Below are positions 25,353 through 36,412 of a stretch of DNA of 64,000 nucleotides, one piece after another (within the stretch, counting starts at the first letter, position 1; every line of letters starts with the position of its first letter). The notes beneath the pieces are model-generated. The model made no database searches. It was not told the DNA's origin and saw nothing but the letters and a program-made list of their open reading frames with translations. The position numbers and the translations under genes are program-made. This DNA is from Deinococcus sp. Arct2-2 (GTDB lineage Bacteria > Deinococcota > Deinococci > Deinococcales > Deinococcaceae): the NCBI RefSeq assembly GCF_004801315.1, contig NZ_SSNW01000014.1, positions 11,726 through 75,725 on the forward strand, given 5' to 3'.

Positions 25353-26699
25353 TTACTGCAGCTTCAGCTTTTTGCCGCTGTAGTAGCCCGCTTTGGTCAG
25401 AATGGCCCGCACCTGATCGTCGATGGTTTTGGCTCCGGCCACCGTGCTGAGCTGCCCCAGCATGATCTTGGTACCGTTTTCGGCCACGATCTGCGAGATC
25501 TGGGGCCACTCGGCAAAGCGGGGGCGGAAGGCAGGGACAGCGGTTCCGGCGCTCCACGATTTCACCATCGGGTCGACGTAGAGGTACTTGGCGCGGATGG
25601 CGGGGTCTTTGTACACCGCCTGCCGCCCGCTGACGCCGCCTGCCTGCACGTAGGCCTTGGCGTTCTTCTCCGCCGTGATCCACTGAATGAACAGGTACGC
25701 GGCGGCCTGCTTCTTGGCGTCCGAATTGGAGTTGACCCCCAGCGAGAACCCGCCCAGCGCAGGCTTGAGGCCCGCCGAACCCAGCGGCTCGGTGGTCACG
25801 CCCAGACAGTTCAGGCCGATTTTGGACTGCTTGGGATCGGTGATGGTGGGGTAAAACGCAGACCATTCGGTGATGATCGGCACCGTGCCTTGGTTAAAGG
25901 CGTTGACCACTTCGTTGTGATCCATGTCTACCACGCCGGGAGGCATGTACTTCATCAGGTCTTGGCGGAACTTCAGGCCCCGCTGCGAGGCGGCGCTGCC
26001 GAGGGTAGGCTGGAAGGTTTTGGGGTCGATCAGGCTGCCGCCCGCCAGCCAGAGGGTGCGCATAAACGAGTCGGCACTCTGGGTTTCGCCCCGGCGAGAC
26101 TGCAAGGCAAACGCGTACTTGCCGCCCCCCGTCAGCTTGGGGCCGTAGACCTTCAGCAGCTCATCCCACGTCTTGGGCGGGCCACTGAATCCGGCGGCTT
26201 TCAGGCTGCATTTGTTGTAGTACATCAGGCCGGAATAGTTGTCGAAAGGCAGCCCGTACACCTTATTGTTCCAAGTGCCGAAGGAATTGAGCAGCACCGG
26301 GAAGAAGCCCTTGAGGTTCAGCGCGGGATCGGCCAGCTTGGGGTCTTTGAAGAACTTGTCGAGCGGCACCATCCAGCCCGCGTCGGCAAACTGACCGATC
26401 CAGACCACGTCGCTGAGGACCAAATCGGCCCCACCGCCCGAGGTGAAGTCCAGCACGTAGCGTTGGTTGGTGCTTTCATACGGCACGACTTCAAAGTTGA
26501 TCTTGATGCCCGTTTCCTTTTCAAACTGCGGAATCAGCGCGGCGGCGGCCTTGTAGCCGGGGCGGTCGAGGAAAATGGCGCTGACGGTGGTGCCTTTGTA
26601 GGGCGCGGCGGCAGCGGCCAAACTCCACGATTGGGCGTGGGCTTGGGCACCCAGCAGGGCGGTCACGGCGGCGGACAGGGCAAGGGCAGTACGTTTCAT
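25353..26699 (-). CDS. Sugar ABC importer substrate-binding protein (family 1)
   Basis: 448 residues; start ATG 26697-26699 chosen because AGGAGG lies six bases upstream. Signal peptide residues 1-22 (LALSAAVTALLGAQAHA, cleaved before QSW). Extracellular solute-binding family 1: LIPQFEKETGIKINFEVVPYES, GGADLVLSDVVWIGQFADAGWMVPLDKF, YGLPFDNYSGLMYYNKCSLK, and QAAAYLFIQWITAEKNAKAYVQAGG. Binds a sugar or polyol outside the cell for the MalF/MalG channel; context favours a pentitol, hexitol or pentose. A 238-base gap separates it from the MalF gene and holds no gene. Confidence 0.92.
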   Translation of the reverse strand: MKRTALALSAAVTALLGAQAHAQSWSLAAAAAPYKGTTVSAIFLDRPGYKAAAALIPQFEKETGIKINFEVVPYESTNQRYVLDFTSGGGADLVLSDVVWIGQFADAGWMVPLDKFFKDPKLADPALNLKGFFPVLLNSFGTWNNKVYGLPFDNYSGLMYYNKCSLKAAGFSGPPKTWDELLKVYGPKLTGGGKYAFALQSRRGETQSADSFMRTLWLAGGSLIDPKTFQPTLGSAASQRGLKFRQDLMKYMPPGVVDMDHNEVVNAFNQGTVPIITEWSAFYPTITDPKQSKIGLNCLGVTTEPLGSAGLKPALGGFSLGVNSNSDAKKQAAAYLFIQWITAEKNAKAYVQAGGVSGRQAVYKDPAIRAKYLYVDPMVKSWSAGTAVPAFRPRFAEWPQISQIVAENGTKIMLGQLSTVAGAKTIDDQVRAILTKAGYYSGKKLKLQ

Positions 26700-26776
26700 G
26701 GAAAGCCTCCTGAAGATGGGGGAAGTGGACGGGGTTGATGGGGCGCAGGACAAGCCTGTTTGGGTCAGCGTGGACA

Positions 26777-27880
26777 TCATGTGGGGTCTTGACGGTCACC
26801 GGGCACGGTTCCGCCCGGATAGATCACGGCTTTCAGGAACCCGTCTTTGGCCTCAAAGGCGTCGCTAAAGGCGCGGGCGGCGTCTTCCATGGGGTAGTGG
26901 TGGGTGGCGATGGGAGTGATGTCTACCCGGCCCGAGCGCACCAGTTCAATCGCGCGGGGATAGACGTGGCCCATGCGCCGCGACATTTTGATGATCAGGG
27001 CCTTGCGCCGGGCGTTGGCCGCCGTCATCTGGAAGGTGTCGCCGTCAGGGATGCCCACCAGCGTGATTCGTCCGCCGATGCGGGCAATCTGCGCGGCCTG
27101 TTCGGGGGCGTCGGGCGAGGTGGTGGCTTCCAGAACGTAGTCCTCTCCCCTGCCCCTGGTGATGTCCAGAATCTCGGAATAGTGTTCGTGAACGCTGTCG
27201 GCCCCCATCCCCCGCGCCGCTTCGCGCCGGGCCGCCTTGGGTTCCACCATCCGCACGTGCGCCGCGCCGCACACTCGGGCCACTTGCAGCAGCATCAGCC
27301 CAATCGGGCCAGCGCCCAGCACGGTCACGCCGCTCATGGGTTTGATGCGGGTGATGTCCAGCGCGTGCAGCGCCACGCCCAGCGGCTCCAACAAAGCGGT
27401 CAGCGCAGGCGAAAAGCTGTCCGGCACGGCAAACAGGCTGTGTGGCGGCACGCTGATGTATTCGGCCAAGCCGCCGTCCACGCCAGGTGATCCCAGAAAG
27501 CGCACGTTGGGGCACAGGTTCGGATAGCCCGCCACACACTGCTCGCAGTGGCCGCAGTGCTGCGCCGGATCGACGGCGACCAGCGTGCCGTCGCTGAGGC
27601 CGTAAGGCTCCCCGGTGCCGCCGATGACGGTGGCGGCGAACTCGTGGCCGGGGGTCATGGGGCTGCGGATCACGGCGGGGCCGATGCCGCCTTCGGTGTA
27701 GTAGTGCATGTCCGAGCCGCACACGCTCACGGCTTCCACCTTCAGCAGCACCTCGCCGGGCCGGGCCAGCGGGCGAGCTTCGTCGTGCAGCCGCAGGTCG
27801 TGGGCCGCGTGCAGCCGCGCCGTTCTCATGGTGGCCGGGGGGAGCAGGGTGGGCAGGGCAGCGGGATGTTCTTGGGTCAT
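26777..27880 (-). CDS. Zinc-dependent polyol dehydrogenase (sorbitol/xylitol type)
   Basis: 367 residues from ATG 27878-27880, AGGAGG nine bases upstream inside the end of the DeoR gene. MDR superfamily: catalytic zinc motifs SVCGSDMHYY (Cys) and GHEF (His-Glu), a structural zinc cluster with four Cys (CGHCEQCVAGYPNLC), and the NAD site VTVLGAGPIGLMLLQ. The acidic residue ending the second Rossmann strand (RMVEPKAARREAA) fits NAD preference. VCGSDMHYYTEGGIG is characteristic of sorbitol/xylitol/L-idonate dehydrogenases. It should oxidise a polyol to a ketose, the reverse sense of the SDR at 22495 or a second step in the same path. Confidence 0.92.
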   Translation of the reverse strand: MTQEHPAALPTLLPPATMRTARLHAAHDLRLHDEARPLARPGEVLLKVEAVSVCGSDMHYYTEGGIGPAVIRSPMTPGHEFAATVIGGTGEPYGLSDGTLVAVDPAQHCGHCEQCVAGYPNLCPNVRFLGSPGVDGGLAEYISVPPHSLFAVPDSFSPALTALLEPLGVALHALDITRIKPMSGVTVLGAGPIGLMLLQVARVCGAAHVRMVEPKAARREAARGMGADSVHEHYSEILDITRGRGEDYVLEATTSPDAPEQAAQIARIGGRITLVGIPDGDTFQMTAANARRKALIIKMSRRMGHVYPRAIELVRSGRVDITPIATHHYPMEDAARAFSDAFEAKDGFLKAVIYPGGTVPGDRQDPT

Positions 27881-27882
27881 GC

Positions 27883-28716
27883 TCAGTTCCTCCTGTCGGA
27901 CAGAGAGGCGGCCTGCGGCGCGGTGTGGGCTGCCGTCGCTGCTTCGCTGGTCAGCAGCACCTCGACATCGTGCTGGTCGCAGTACTTCCGGTAATTGGGC
28001 GGCATAGCGTCGCAGACCACCGCATGCACGTCTTCTAGGTGTCCGATTTGCGGCCCCACCACCTGACCGAATTTGCTGGCGTCGGTGAGCAAGACAGTTT
28101 TGCGGGCGGCCCGGATCACGGCGCGAATGACCCGCGCTTCTTCTTCGGTGTAGATGGTCAGGCCGCCTTCCAAACTGACGCCTGTGACGGCAATAAAGGC
28201 GTAATTGAGCTTGAGGGTCGCCAACGCCGCCTCGGTGGTAGGGCCAACCAACGCTTCCACAAAACCCACCAATTGCCCGCCCAGCAGGGTCACGTTCACG
28301 CCCTGCGGCGTGCTGCGGGCCAGTGCGGTGGCGGTGGGCAGGCTGTTGGTGTAGACCTGCAACTCGTCTTGGTGGAGTGCCAGCGCGAACTCGTGCGCGG
28401 TGCTGCCGGGGGCCAGATACAGACTCGTGCTGGGGCGCACCAACGTCTGGGCCAAGTGTGCCACCGCCACTTTGGCCTCATGGTTTTGCACGGCGCGGTC
28501 TTGGAAACTCTGCTCTATGTAATTGCGGAGCACCGCGCCGCCATGCACCTTCCGCAGCAGATTCAGCCGGGCCAAGTGCGCGAGGTCACGGTGAATGGTC
28601 ATCTCGGACACGCCGAGGTCACGGGCCAGTTCAGCCACTTTGCAGCTGCCCCGCTCCTGCAATTCCTTGAGCACATATTTGTGGCGTTCATCGGCCATGC
28701 GGGACGGACTCGGCAT
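27883..28716 (-). CDS. DeoR-family regulator of the polyol locus
   Basis: 277 residues from ATG 28714-28716 with AAGGAG upstream (spacing eight). N-terminal DeoR HTH: RHKYVLKELQERGSCKVAELARDLGVSEMTIHRDL (seen in parts, residues about 10-45) and the wing LLRKVHGGAVL. C-terminal effector domain of the DeoRC/RpiA type: LYLAPGSTAHEFALAL, VTLLGGQLVG, LNYAFIAVTGVSLEGGLTIYTEEEARV, KTVLLTDASKFGQ. Members usually repress and are released by a phosphosugar. First gene of the minus-strand operon, divergent from the FGGY kinase, so it probably controls both sides from the shared 445-base gap. Confidence 0.92.
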   Translation of the reverse strand: MPSPSRMADERHKYVLKELQERGSCKVAELARDLGVSEMTIHRDLAHLARLNLLRKVHGGAVLRNYIEQSFQDRAVQNHEAKVAVAHLAQTLVRPSTSLYLAPGSTAHEFALALHQDELQVYTNSLPTATALARSTPQGVNVTLLGGQLVGFVEALVGPTTEAALATLKLNYAFIAVTGVSLEGGLTIYTEEEARVIRAVIRAARKTVLLTDASKFGQVVGPQIGHLEDVHAVVCDAMPPNYRKYCDQHDVEVLLTSEAATAAHTAPQAASLSDRRN

Positions 28717-29161
28717 ATTTTTGGTCTCCTTGCCAGCAGATCAGGCGGGGAACGCACAGAGGGGAAACACGGGGCAGCCGCTCAGGCCAAGCAACAGGCC
28801 AAGTCCCAAGTCAGCACGGGGCGAGCAAGTCAGACAACGGTGCGTCTATAAATGAGTGATTTTTTGTTACGTTTGGAGTATGCGGTGGGAAAGTCTGAAT
28901 GTCAAGCCACAGGGAATCACAGCAGGCAAGGTAGGCTTGGCCGAGACCGATGTTGACGATATCCGACTGTCAAGAGAGGAGAAGCAGGAGTTGTCCAGCT
29001 GTCGACCGTAGCCAATCGGCGAGAGTTGGGCTACACTCGCCTCAGCTCAAAGATCACAAATAATCACATCAATGATTGAGAGGGGAACGCGCCCGCTTCC
29101 GCACAGGCTCAGCACCGACGCCCGGTAGACATAGCCACCCAAATCCGAATCAGGAGAGCAG
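28717..29161. promoter_or_regulatory. Divergent control region between DeoR and FGGY kinase genes
   Basis: 445 bases with no gene, lying between two divergent operons. AT-rich patches at 28848-28880 (ATAAATGAGTGATTTTTTGTTACG) and 29048-29083 (AAAGATCACAAATAATCACATC) stand out in a GC-rich surrounding and are the best places for promoters and DeoR operators: GATCACA, AATCAC and AGTGATT repeat the same TGATT/AATCA core. This is inference; no perfect palindrome was found. Confidence 0.5.
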
Positions 29162-30897
29162 ATGAGTGACCCACCCGACCTGCCTGCCGCCTTCTCAGAC
29201 GCAGCGTTTCCAAACCGCATGGACGCCCACCCCAGCGCCTCCTACCTGATCGGCCTCGACTACGGCACCGAATCGGCCCGCGCCGTGCTGATGCGGGCAG
29301 ACGGCCCGGAGATTCTGGCAAGCGCTGTTCACCCCTACCGTCATGGCGTGATCGAGCGGCACCTCAGGGGGCGTCCGTTGCCGCGCACCTACGCCCTGCA
29401 AGACGCCGACGACTATCTGCTGGCCGCCCGTGAGCTGCTGACCAGCGTGGGCGCGGCGCTGCCCGCTGACGCCGAACTCGCAGGCATCGGCGTCGCGTTT
29501 ACGTCCAGCACACCCTTGCCCGTCAACGCTCAGGGCGACCCGCTCTCCCGCCAGTTTGCGGAGGAGCCGCACGCGTATGTGAAACTCTGGAAGCACCGGG
29601 CAGCGGCGGAGTACACCGCGCCGTTTCAGGCGATGGCCGATCTGGACTATTACGGCGGCAGTTCTTCCCCGGACTGGTTGCCCGCCAAAGCGCTGGAACT
29701 GGCCTCCGAGGCCCCGGAACTGTGGGCGCACACCAGCCGCTTTGTGGAGGCTGCCGATTGGCTGACCGCTCAGCTGTGCGGCGAAATTGCCGATGAAGTT
29801 CGCAGTGCCAGCCACGCCGGATTCAAGGCCCATCACCGGGGCGGCCAGTCTCCGCCGGAAGTTGAGTCGGCACTGGCTGGGCGCTTGGGAACGGGCCTGC
29901 CGCAACCGCTGGGCACGGCGGCTGGACGGCTCAGCGCCGAGTGGCAGGCAGAGTGCGAATTGCCCCGTTCTGGCTTGTCCAGCCGTCCCATCGTTGCCGT
30001 GTCCACCATCGACGCCCACGCCGCTTGCTTGGGCCTCGGTCTCGATCAGGACGGCGAACTCACCGCGATTCTGGGCACGTCGGCCTGCTACCTGCTGTCC
30101 TCGCGGGAAGAACGGGCTCTTCCCGGCATTTGCGGCGTGGTAGACGGCGGCATCGTGCCGGGACTGTACGGCTACGAGGCGGGACAGGCAGGCTTCGGCG
30201 ACGTGCTGTCGTGGTTCGTTCGCACCCACCCGGCCTTTCTTGGGTGCAGCGAGGCGCAGAGTTTTGAGCACTACAACGCGCTGGCCGCCGCCCTGCGGCC
30301 CGGTGAACACGGCCTGTTGGGGCTGGACTGGTTCAACGGGTGCCGCACCCCGCTCGACCGGGGCGACCTGAGCGGGCTGCTGCTGGGCTACAGCACCGCC
30401 ACCACCTTGGCCGACATGTACCGCGCCCTGTTGGACAGCCTGTGTTTTGGGGCGCGGCGGGTCATCGACACCTTCCGGGCGGCGGGGGTGCAGCCTACCC
30501 GCATGGTGCTGACGGGCGGCCTCAGCGAGCGGCATCCGCTGTTGGTGCAGCTGCTCTGCGACGTCGTGGGTCAGCCGTTGGAAGTGGCGCAGACCGAATC
30601 CGCGTCGGCACGGGGAGCTGCCATTCACGCAGCGGTGGCCTGCGGCGCGGCTCCCAACTTTGGCGCAGCCTGCCGCACATTGGCCGGACGCGAGACCCGC
30701 ACCGTGCAGCCTGACCCTGCCCATCACGCCATCTATAACGTGTTGTACACCGCCTACCTTCAACTTGGCACGCTACTGGCCGCCAGCCCCGTCATGGCGC
30801 AGGTGCAGGCGTTGGCGTCCAGCATCAGAACAGATCAACGGCAAGACAGTGTTCCTGCTCAAGCTCATGTGGCCGCTGCCACTACCGGGAGACCCTG

Positions 30898-30898
<1 letters not shown>
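29162..30898 (+). CDS. FGGY carbohydrate kinase, ribulokinase (AraB)-like
   Basis: 578 residues from ATG 29162, AGGAG six bases upstream. First ATP-site strand [20 protein letters not shown], the AraB-type [11 protein letters not shown] segment, [24 protein letters not shown], then [32 protein letters not shown], and the C-terminal adenosine motif [17 protein letters not shown]. Length and motif order match bacterial ribulokinase more than xylulokinase. It phosphorylates a pentulose, likely L- or D-ribulose or xylulose. No AraA or AraD homologue is present. Its stop overlaps the start of the iron-sulfur subunit gene by one base, tying sugar phosphorylation to a 2-hydroxyacid oxidase. Confidence 0.9.
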
Positions 30899-32181
<1,283 letters not shown>

Positions 32182-32235
32182 GGGAAGCTGGCAACGTAGA
32201 TCGTGGAGCGTGGGCAGGGCAGATACGAGGATCAC

Positions 32236-32290
32236 ACGCCCTGTCCTCCCCTCTCAGGGGGGGCGTTGCGAAGCAACGGGGGGGGTTGCC
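32236..32290. repeat. Small GC-rich palindromic insert between glcF and glcD
   Basis: CTCCCCTCTCAGGGGGGG, then CGTTGCGAAGCAACG (stem GTTGC/GCAAC around GAA) and a G-run. It interrupts an otherwise tight gene set and has the look of the small dispersed elements common in such genomes; I see no second copy in this window. Confidence 0.35.
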
Positions 32291-32359
32291 TTTGGGTGTG
32301 CGGAGTCTGGATTGTAGAACGTGGACTGAGCCACAACCGAAGACAGTTGGGGGCCAAGT

Positions 32360-33754
32360 ATGACCGTTGCCCCGCGTCCTTTCTCCACCCTTGCGGCCAC
32401 CCTGAGCCGCCTGCTCGGCCCGCGCAAAGTCCTGTCCAGTCTGTCCGAGCGCCTGAATTACCGCTACGACGCCATCGCCTTTGGGGAAACGCCAATCTGT
32501 GTAGTGTTACCCGAAAGTACCGCTGATGTGGTGACCGCAGTCAAGGCGGCACGGGCAGCAGGTGTCCCGATTGTCGGACGCGGGGCGGCGAGTGGGCTTT
32601 CGGGTGGCGCGGCTCCCACCGAACCCGGCTTGGTCATCTCGTTTACCCGCATGACCCGCCTCAGCATTGACCCCGTGCGGAGAGACGCTGTAGCTCAAGC
32701 TGGGGTCATCACGTTGGCCGTCACAGAAGCGGCCAAACCGTTTGGCTTGATCTATCCCCCTGACCCGGCCAGCTTCCGCACGTCTACGATTGGCGGCAAC
32801 TTGGCCGAGAATGCAGGCGGGCCGCTGTGTTTCAAATACGGCGTGACCGGCGACTATGTGCAGGGCTTGGAATTTGTCGATGCGGAGGGGGAGGTGCATC
32901 ACCTCACCCGCGACGCCTACGACTTGGCGGGCCTGCTGATCGGCTCGGAAGGCACGCTGGGCCTGATTACGGAAGCGACTTTACGCCTGACTTCTCCGCC
33001 CAAGTTTACCCGCACCCTGATGGCCCATTTTGCCGAAGTCGGTCAGTGTGCCGAGGCGGTGAGTGCGGCGATTGCCGCCGGAGCCGTGCCCAGCAAACTG
33101 GAATTTATGGATCGGGCCTGCACCAACGCCATTGAGGACTACTTGCATCTAGGCTTGCCCAGAGAGGCCGAAGCGGTGCTCTTGGTAGACACCGATGGGG
33201 ATGATGTGGAAACGGTGGAAGAAGAACGGGCGCTAGTGGAAGCAGCGTGCCGGAATGCAGGCGGCACCGTGAGCCGCGCCGAAACGGATGCCGAAGCCGC
33301 ACAACTCTGGCAAGCGAGACGCAGCGTCTCGCCCGCGTTGGGCCGCATTCGCCCGCAGCGCATGAATGAAGACATCGTGGTGCCGAGGAGTGTGTTGCCT
33401 GAAGTCGTGCGCGAAATTCGGGCGTTGGGTGACGCCTCAGGGCTGCATCTGGTGCAGTTTGGGCATATCGGTGACGGCAACTTGCACCCCAACATCCTGT
33501 TCGATCCGCGCACCGAATCCTTGGAGGCGGTGCATGAGTTGGCGCATGAGGTGGCCCGTGTCGCCATCCGGCATGGCGGGGTCCTCAGCGGCGAACACGG
33601 CATCGGCTCGATGAAGCTGGCCTTTATGCGCGAAGCGGTAGATGCAGGCACGTTGGCCGCACTTTGGCGGGTCAAGCACGCGCTTGACCCACACGGGGCA
33701 CTCAATCCCGGCAAGGTGCTGCCTACAGAAGTGTTGCCTACGGAGTTGGCGTGA
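32360..33754 (+). CDS. glcD: Glycolate-oxidase-type FAD subunit
   Basis: 464 residues from ATG 32360. PCMH-type FAD domain: [86 protein letters not shown]-terminal FAD-oxidase domain with [18 protein letters not shown] and [14 protein letters not shown], the metal and substrate site of the GlcD/D-lactate dehydrogenase group. Converts a 2-hydroxyacid to the 2-oxoacid. It is separated from glcF by 178 bases containing a repeat; both probably share a promoter. Confidence 0.92.
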   Translation: MTVAPRPFSTLAATLSRLLGPRKVLSSLSERLNYRYDAIAFGETPICVVLPESTADVVTAVKAARAAGVPIVGRGAASGLSGGAAPTEPGLVISFTRMTRLSIDPVRRDAVAQAGVITLAVTEAAKPFGLIYPPDPASFRTSTIGGNLAENAGGPLCFKYGVTGDYVQGLEFVDAEGEVHHLTRDAYDLAGLLIGSEGTLGLITEATLRLTSPPKFTRTLMAHFAEVGQCAEAVSAAIAAGAVPSKLEFMDRACTNAIEDYLHLGLPREAEAVLLVDTDGDDVETVEEERALVEAACRNAGGTVSRAETDAEAAQLWQARRSVSPALGRIRPQRMNEDIVVPRSVLPEVVREIRALGDASGLHLVQFGHIGDGNLHPNILFDPRTESLEAVHELAHEVARVAIRHGGVLSGEHGIGSMKLAFMREAVDAGTLAALWRVKHALDPHGALNPGKVLPTEVLPTELA

Positions 33755-33840
33755 AGAGATGGTCTCAGGGTCAAGCGTCGCAGCGCGTGTTTATAGAGCG
33801 CCATTTAAATGGTTCATTCTCCGTACAAGACTGTGTTGAT

Positions 33841-33890
33841 GGGTTGTTGCTCCCTCTCCCCTTGCGGGAGAGGGCTGGGGAGGGGGGAAG
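33841..33890 (-). repeat. Dispersed palindromic repeat, copy 3 (reverse)
   Basis: On the minus strand it reads CCCCCCTCCCCAGCC, CTCTCCCGCAAGGGGAGAGG and GAGCAACAACCCAT, the same three-part layout as the copies at 22178-22224 and 22328-22390. Perfect central stem CCTCTCCC... with GGGAGAGG. It lies between glcD and the glcE-like gene. Confidence 0.55.
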
Positions 33891-34012
33891 TGAGCGCAGC
33901 GATTGCCGTTCTACACGCAACTTGGCAACACCGCCGATCCTTTATAAGCACGCTCTCAGAAGCACAGAGGCTCAGACACCTGCCCACATCCCACATTTCC
34001 CGAAGGCCAGCC

Positions 34013-34669
34013 ATGCCGATTCTTGAGCTTTCTCCGGGTGATCAGACGCTCACCGTCACCGGCGATACGGCATTGCTGGAGGTCTACGCCGCCTTGCCTG
34101 CGGGCTTGTATCCGCCGTTTCCGCCCGTGGAATTGCCCGGTGGCGTGGGCGGATTGATCAGTCGTGGGGGCTTTGGACAGACTTTTTTCTTCGCCGCCGA
34201 AGTGTTGGGCCTGACGTTCATTTCGCCCAGCGGTCAGCGCATCGTGGCGGGCGGGCGCACGGTCAAGAATGTGCAGGGCTATGACCTGACCCGGCCCTTC
34301 GTGGGCAGCTTCGGAGCACTCGGCACGGCAGAAACCATCACACTTCGGCTACGGCCGGGCCGAGTGAGCGCTCACCACAGCCGAAGAGGAATGCTCTCGG
34401 ACACCGCCGATCTTCCGGCCAGATTCGTATGGCAAGCAGGTGACGCGCTTCATGCCTTCCATGCAGGTCACGCTGCCGAAGTCAACTTGGTGATGAGGCA
34501 ATTTGGGGGCACACCGTATACAGGACAGCTTAATTACTGCCCGCAGTTTGAACAAGGCATGGGTATTGGCGAGCAGGCAACGCTGCAAGATCGGCGCTTT
34601 TGTTGGGCCAATGGGGCTGTGGTGCCAAGCGTCCCTGCTCTATTTCAACGGTTGGCCCGTCGCCTCTGA
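34013..34669 (+). CDS. glcE: Glycolate-oxidase-type accessory FAD-binding subunit, short form
   Basis: 218 residues from ATG 34013. Recognisable GlcE segments: [77 protein letters not shown] is read here in parts ([32 protein letters not shown]). Well-known GlcE proteins are about 350 residues; this one starts later, keeping only a brief first FAD strand ([23 protein letters not shown]), and has a reduced C-terminus. Deinococcus-type GlcE may simply be short, since the core is intact and in frame. Needed with GlcD and GlcF for 2-hydroxyacid oxidation. Confidence 0.8.
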   Translation: MPILELSPGDQTLTVTGDTALLEVYAALPAGLYPPFPPVELPGGVGGLISRGGFGQTFFFAAEVLGLTFISPSGQRIVAGGRTVKNVQGYDLTRPFVGSFGALGTAETITLRLRPGRVSAHHSRRGMLSDTADLPARFVWQAGDALHAFHAGHAAEVNLVMRQFGGTPYTGQLNYCPQFEQGMGIGEQATLQDRRFCWANGAVVPSVPALFQRLARRL

Positions 34670-34778
34670 ACGGAAGGCGAGAGAGCGACATGTTGAAGAA
34701 CATCTGATGTCGTTGCGAACCTACGGAAAGTACAGCAAGTCCGTACAGGCCCTCTTCGCCCTACTGTAGGCTTCCCCC

Positions 34779-35195
34779 ATGACAGACCCTTTTCTTTTGA
34801 CCCCGGCTGAGGCGACACGCTTCGTGGAGGCCTTGTTGGGCCTGATGATCGAACATGGCCTGAGCAGCCTGATAGCGGGACAGGGAGGGGGGCAGTTGGG
34901 TCTGACTGGGCCCGGCCAGTTCGTGACCCAAGACCTCAATTTCCATTTCATGTCCCCGGAAGAACACCGCTCTGCGGCGCAGGCCTACCAGCTTCCGGCG
35001 CACCTGTTCCGGCCCGCCGCTGGCCCCCGAACCGATCAGGACGCTGGGCGGTTTGTGCGTGCGCTGGGCCAGTTATTCGATCTGCACGGCGTCTACAGCT
35101 TGCAGTTCGAGTCGGGCGCACATCTGGGTTTCCGGGCCGATGGCGCGGCACGTGAGTTTGTGTTGGAAGGCGTCAAGGTCAATACGCGGCCTTAA
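34779..35195 (+). CDS. Small conserved-looking hypothetical protein
   Basis: 138 residues from ATG 34779. No ribosome site is visible, but TACTGT at 34762-34767 lies 11 bases before the start, as in leaderless or near-leaderless genes. Composition and codon third positions are typical of real genes here. The protein is soluble, alpha/beta, without signal peptide or Cys: FVEALLGLMIEHGLSSLIAGQ, then beta segments ending YSLQFESGAHLGFRADGAAREFVLEG. No family recognised. It stands alone between the glycolate oxidase set and a long non-coding stretch. Confidence 0.6.
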   Translation: MTDPFLLTPAEATRFVEALLGLMIEHGLSSLIAGQGGGQLGLTGPGQFVTQDLNFHFMSPEEHRSAAQAYQLPAHLFRPAAGPRTDQDAGRFVRALGQLFDLHGVYSLQFESGAHLGFRADGAAREFVLEGVKVNTRP

Positions 35196-35795
35196 CGCCT
35201 CCGCCTCTGCCGGTGGCCGACAGGGAGCATCTGTTGAGGGGCATTCATTTGCCGTTTGGATCGGTCTCCGTCTCAGGGTCACTGGGCGAAAGCGGTCCGG
35301 CCAGCACATGTACAACCACCTTCTAAAAACGCTCAGCCTGCTCAGGATTGGGGGCGTAGGCGGCCACTCCATTTCACGGTGTCAGGTACGGGCGGGGCCG
35401 CCTCTTGGCACCCTTCTTGCAGCGCCCCCACGCTGGTTGAAGCAAGCCCTGAAGATCTCGGTAGCTCCGTGGAAAGTGGGAGCAGGAGGGCTTTGGAGCA
35501 GTCTGGTCAAAGCACGCCCCTCTAAACGTTTGCAAGCAGAGGGGAAGCAGTTTGATCTCCCCCGGTTGACCAAGAGTAAACCGCGTCTACGAAGTCAACT
35601 TCTCCGAGTTCTTCTTGGAAAAGAAGCGTCTGAACTGTCGTCAGGCGTTCTCCGATAAGGCCGTTCCAGACAGCGAATGTTCTAATAAACCGAGTGTGCT
35701 GAGTGAGATGAAAGCCAGGCGTCCGTGACCCCATCTTGTTAAATGATCGTTTTTTATGTTAACTTGAACATAGATCTTGTTCAACACAGAAGGGT
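35196..35795. other. Non-coding stretch with an operator-like palindrome
   Basis: 600 bases with no credible gene. A terminator-like stem occurs at about 35517-35543 (CCCCTCT with AGAGGGG). Near the right end TTGAACA (35764-35770) and TGTTCAA (35778-35784) form a perfect inverted repeat around a 7-base centre, in AT-rich DNA that also holds TTTTTTATGTTAAC; this looks like a regulator site left in front of the permease remnant. Confidence 0.5.
35764..35784. promoter_or_regulatory. Perfect TTGAACA-n7-TGTTCAA inverted repeat
   Basis: Two 7-base arms are exactly complementary, centre TAGATCT. It lies 32 bases before the first in-frame ATG of the permease remnant. Size and symmetry fit a dimeric regulator operator, possibly for the DeoR-type gene at 36413. 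Confidence 0.5.
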
Positions 35796-36380
35796 ATGTG
35801 GGATCCCCCATACCGAGGAGGCTCTCTGTCGCTTCAGCTAGGGTTATCACCGTCCGTATCGGTTCAGGCTCCTTCCAAGCTCAGCTTGGGTAGGGTGCTG
35901 ATGCAGTGCATCGCCCAAATCTCACCGAAGCAAGGCATCTTTTATACGATCGGTTTTGCCACCACTCAAACAGGCATTTCTGCGCCTCTCACCTCTCTGA
36001 CGGCTCTGCTGGTGTGCTTAGGCGTGGGGACTTTGTTGGGGCCAAACAATGTGTTCAACTTGCTCGGAACGACTGGCACATTCGTCTACATCCCTGTTTT
36101 TATCCTGATGAACCTCGCCGCCTACCGCTTCTTCCGTGAACAGCGGCCCAGCGAGTTCAATTTCTGGTCACAGCTGTTGTTGCCTGTGCTGTCGACAGCC
36201 GCGCTCCTGTTCATCGGCTACAACAGCATGGTGCCGTTGCCCGCCGCGCCTATCGTTTTCGCACCCCTGCTGACCCTGTTCTACCTTGCGGTGGGCTTAG
36301 GAATCTTGTTTGGCCGCACCCTCAGACCCGGACAGCGGGCGTGGCGCACTCAGGCGGGCAACTTGCCCGAAGTGTCCTGA
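35796..36380 (+). pseudogene. C-terminal fragment of an APC-family amino-acid permease
   Basis: From about 35900 the frame encodes five hydrophobic segments (PLTSLTALLVCLGVGTLLG, FVYIPVFILMNLAAYRFF, WSQLLLPVLSTAALLFIGYNS, APLLTLFYLAVGLGILFG shown in part) that match the last third of APC-superfamily amino-acid/polyamine transporters. The first eight or so helices are missing and the preceding residues (MWDPPYRGGSLSLQLG) look unlike a permease. A permease without the N-terminal helices cannot transport, so I call it a remnant. It ends 32 bases before the DeoR start. Confidence 0.65.
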
Positions 36381-36412
36381 GGCTCCTGGTGGGATCTGGC
36401 AAAGTGTCCCTT

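Noticed and set aside
29195..30763. 522-codon minus-strand frame opposite the FGGY kinase
   Set aside because: Long only because of codon-position GC bias; the plus strand has complete kinase motifs.
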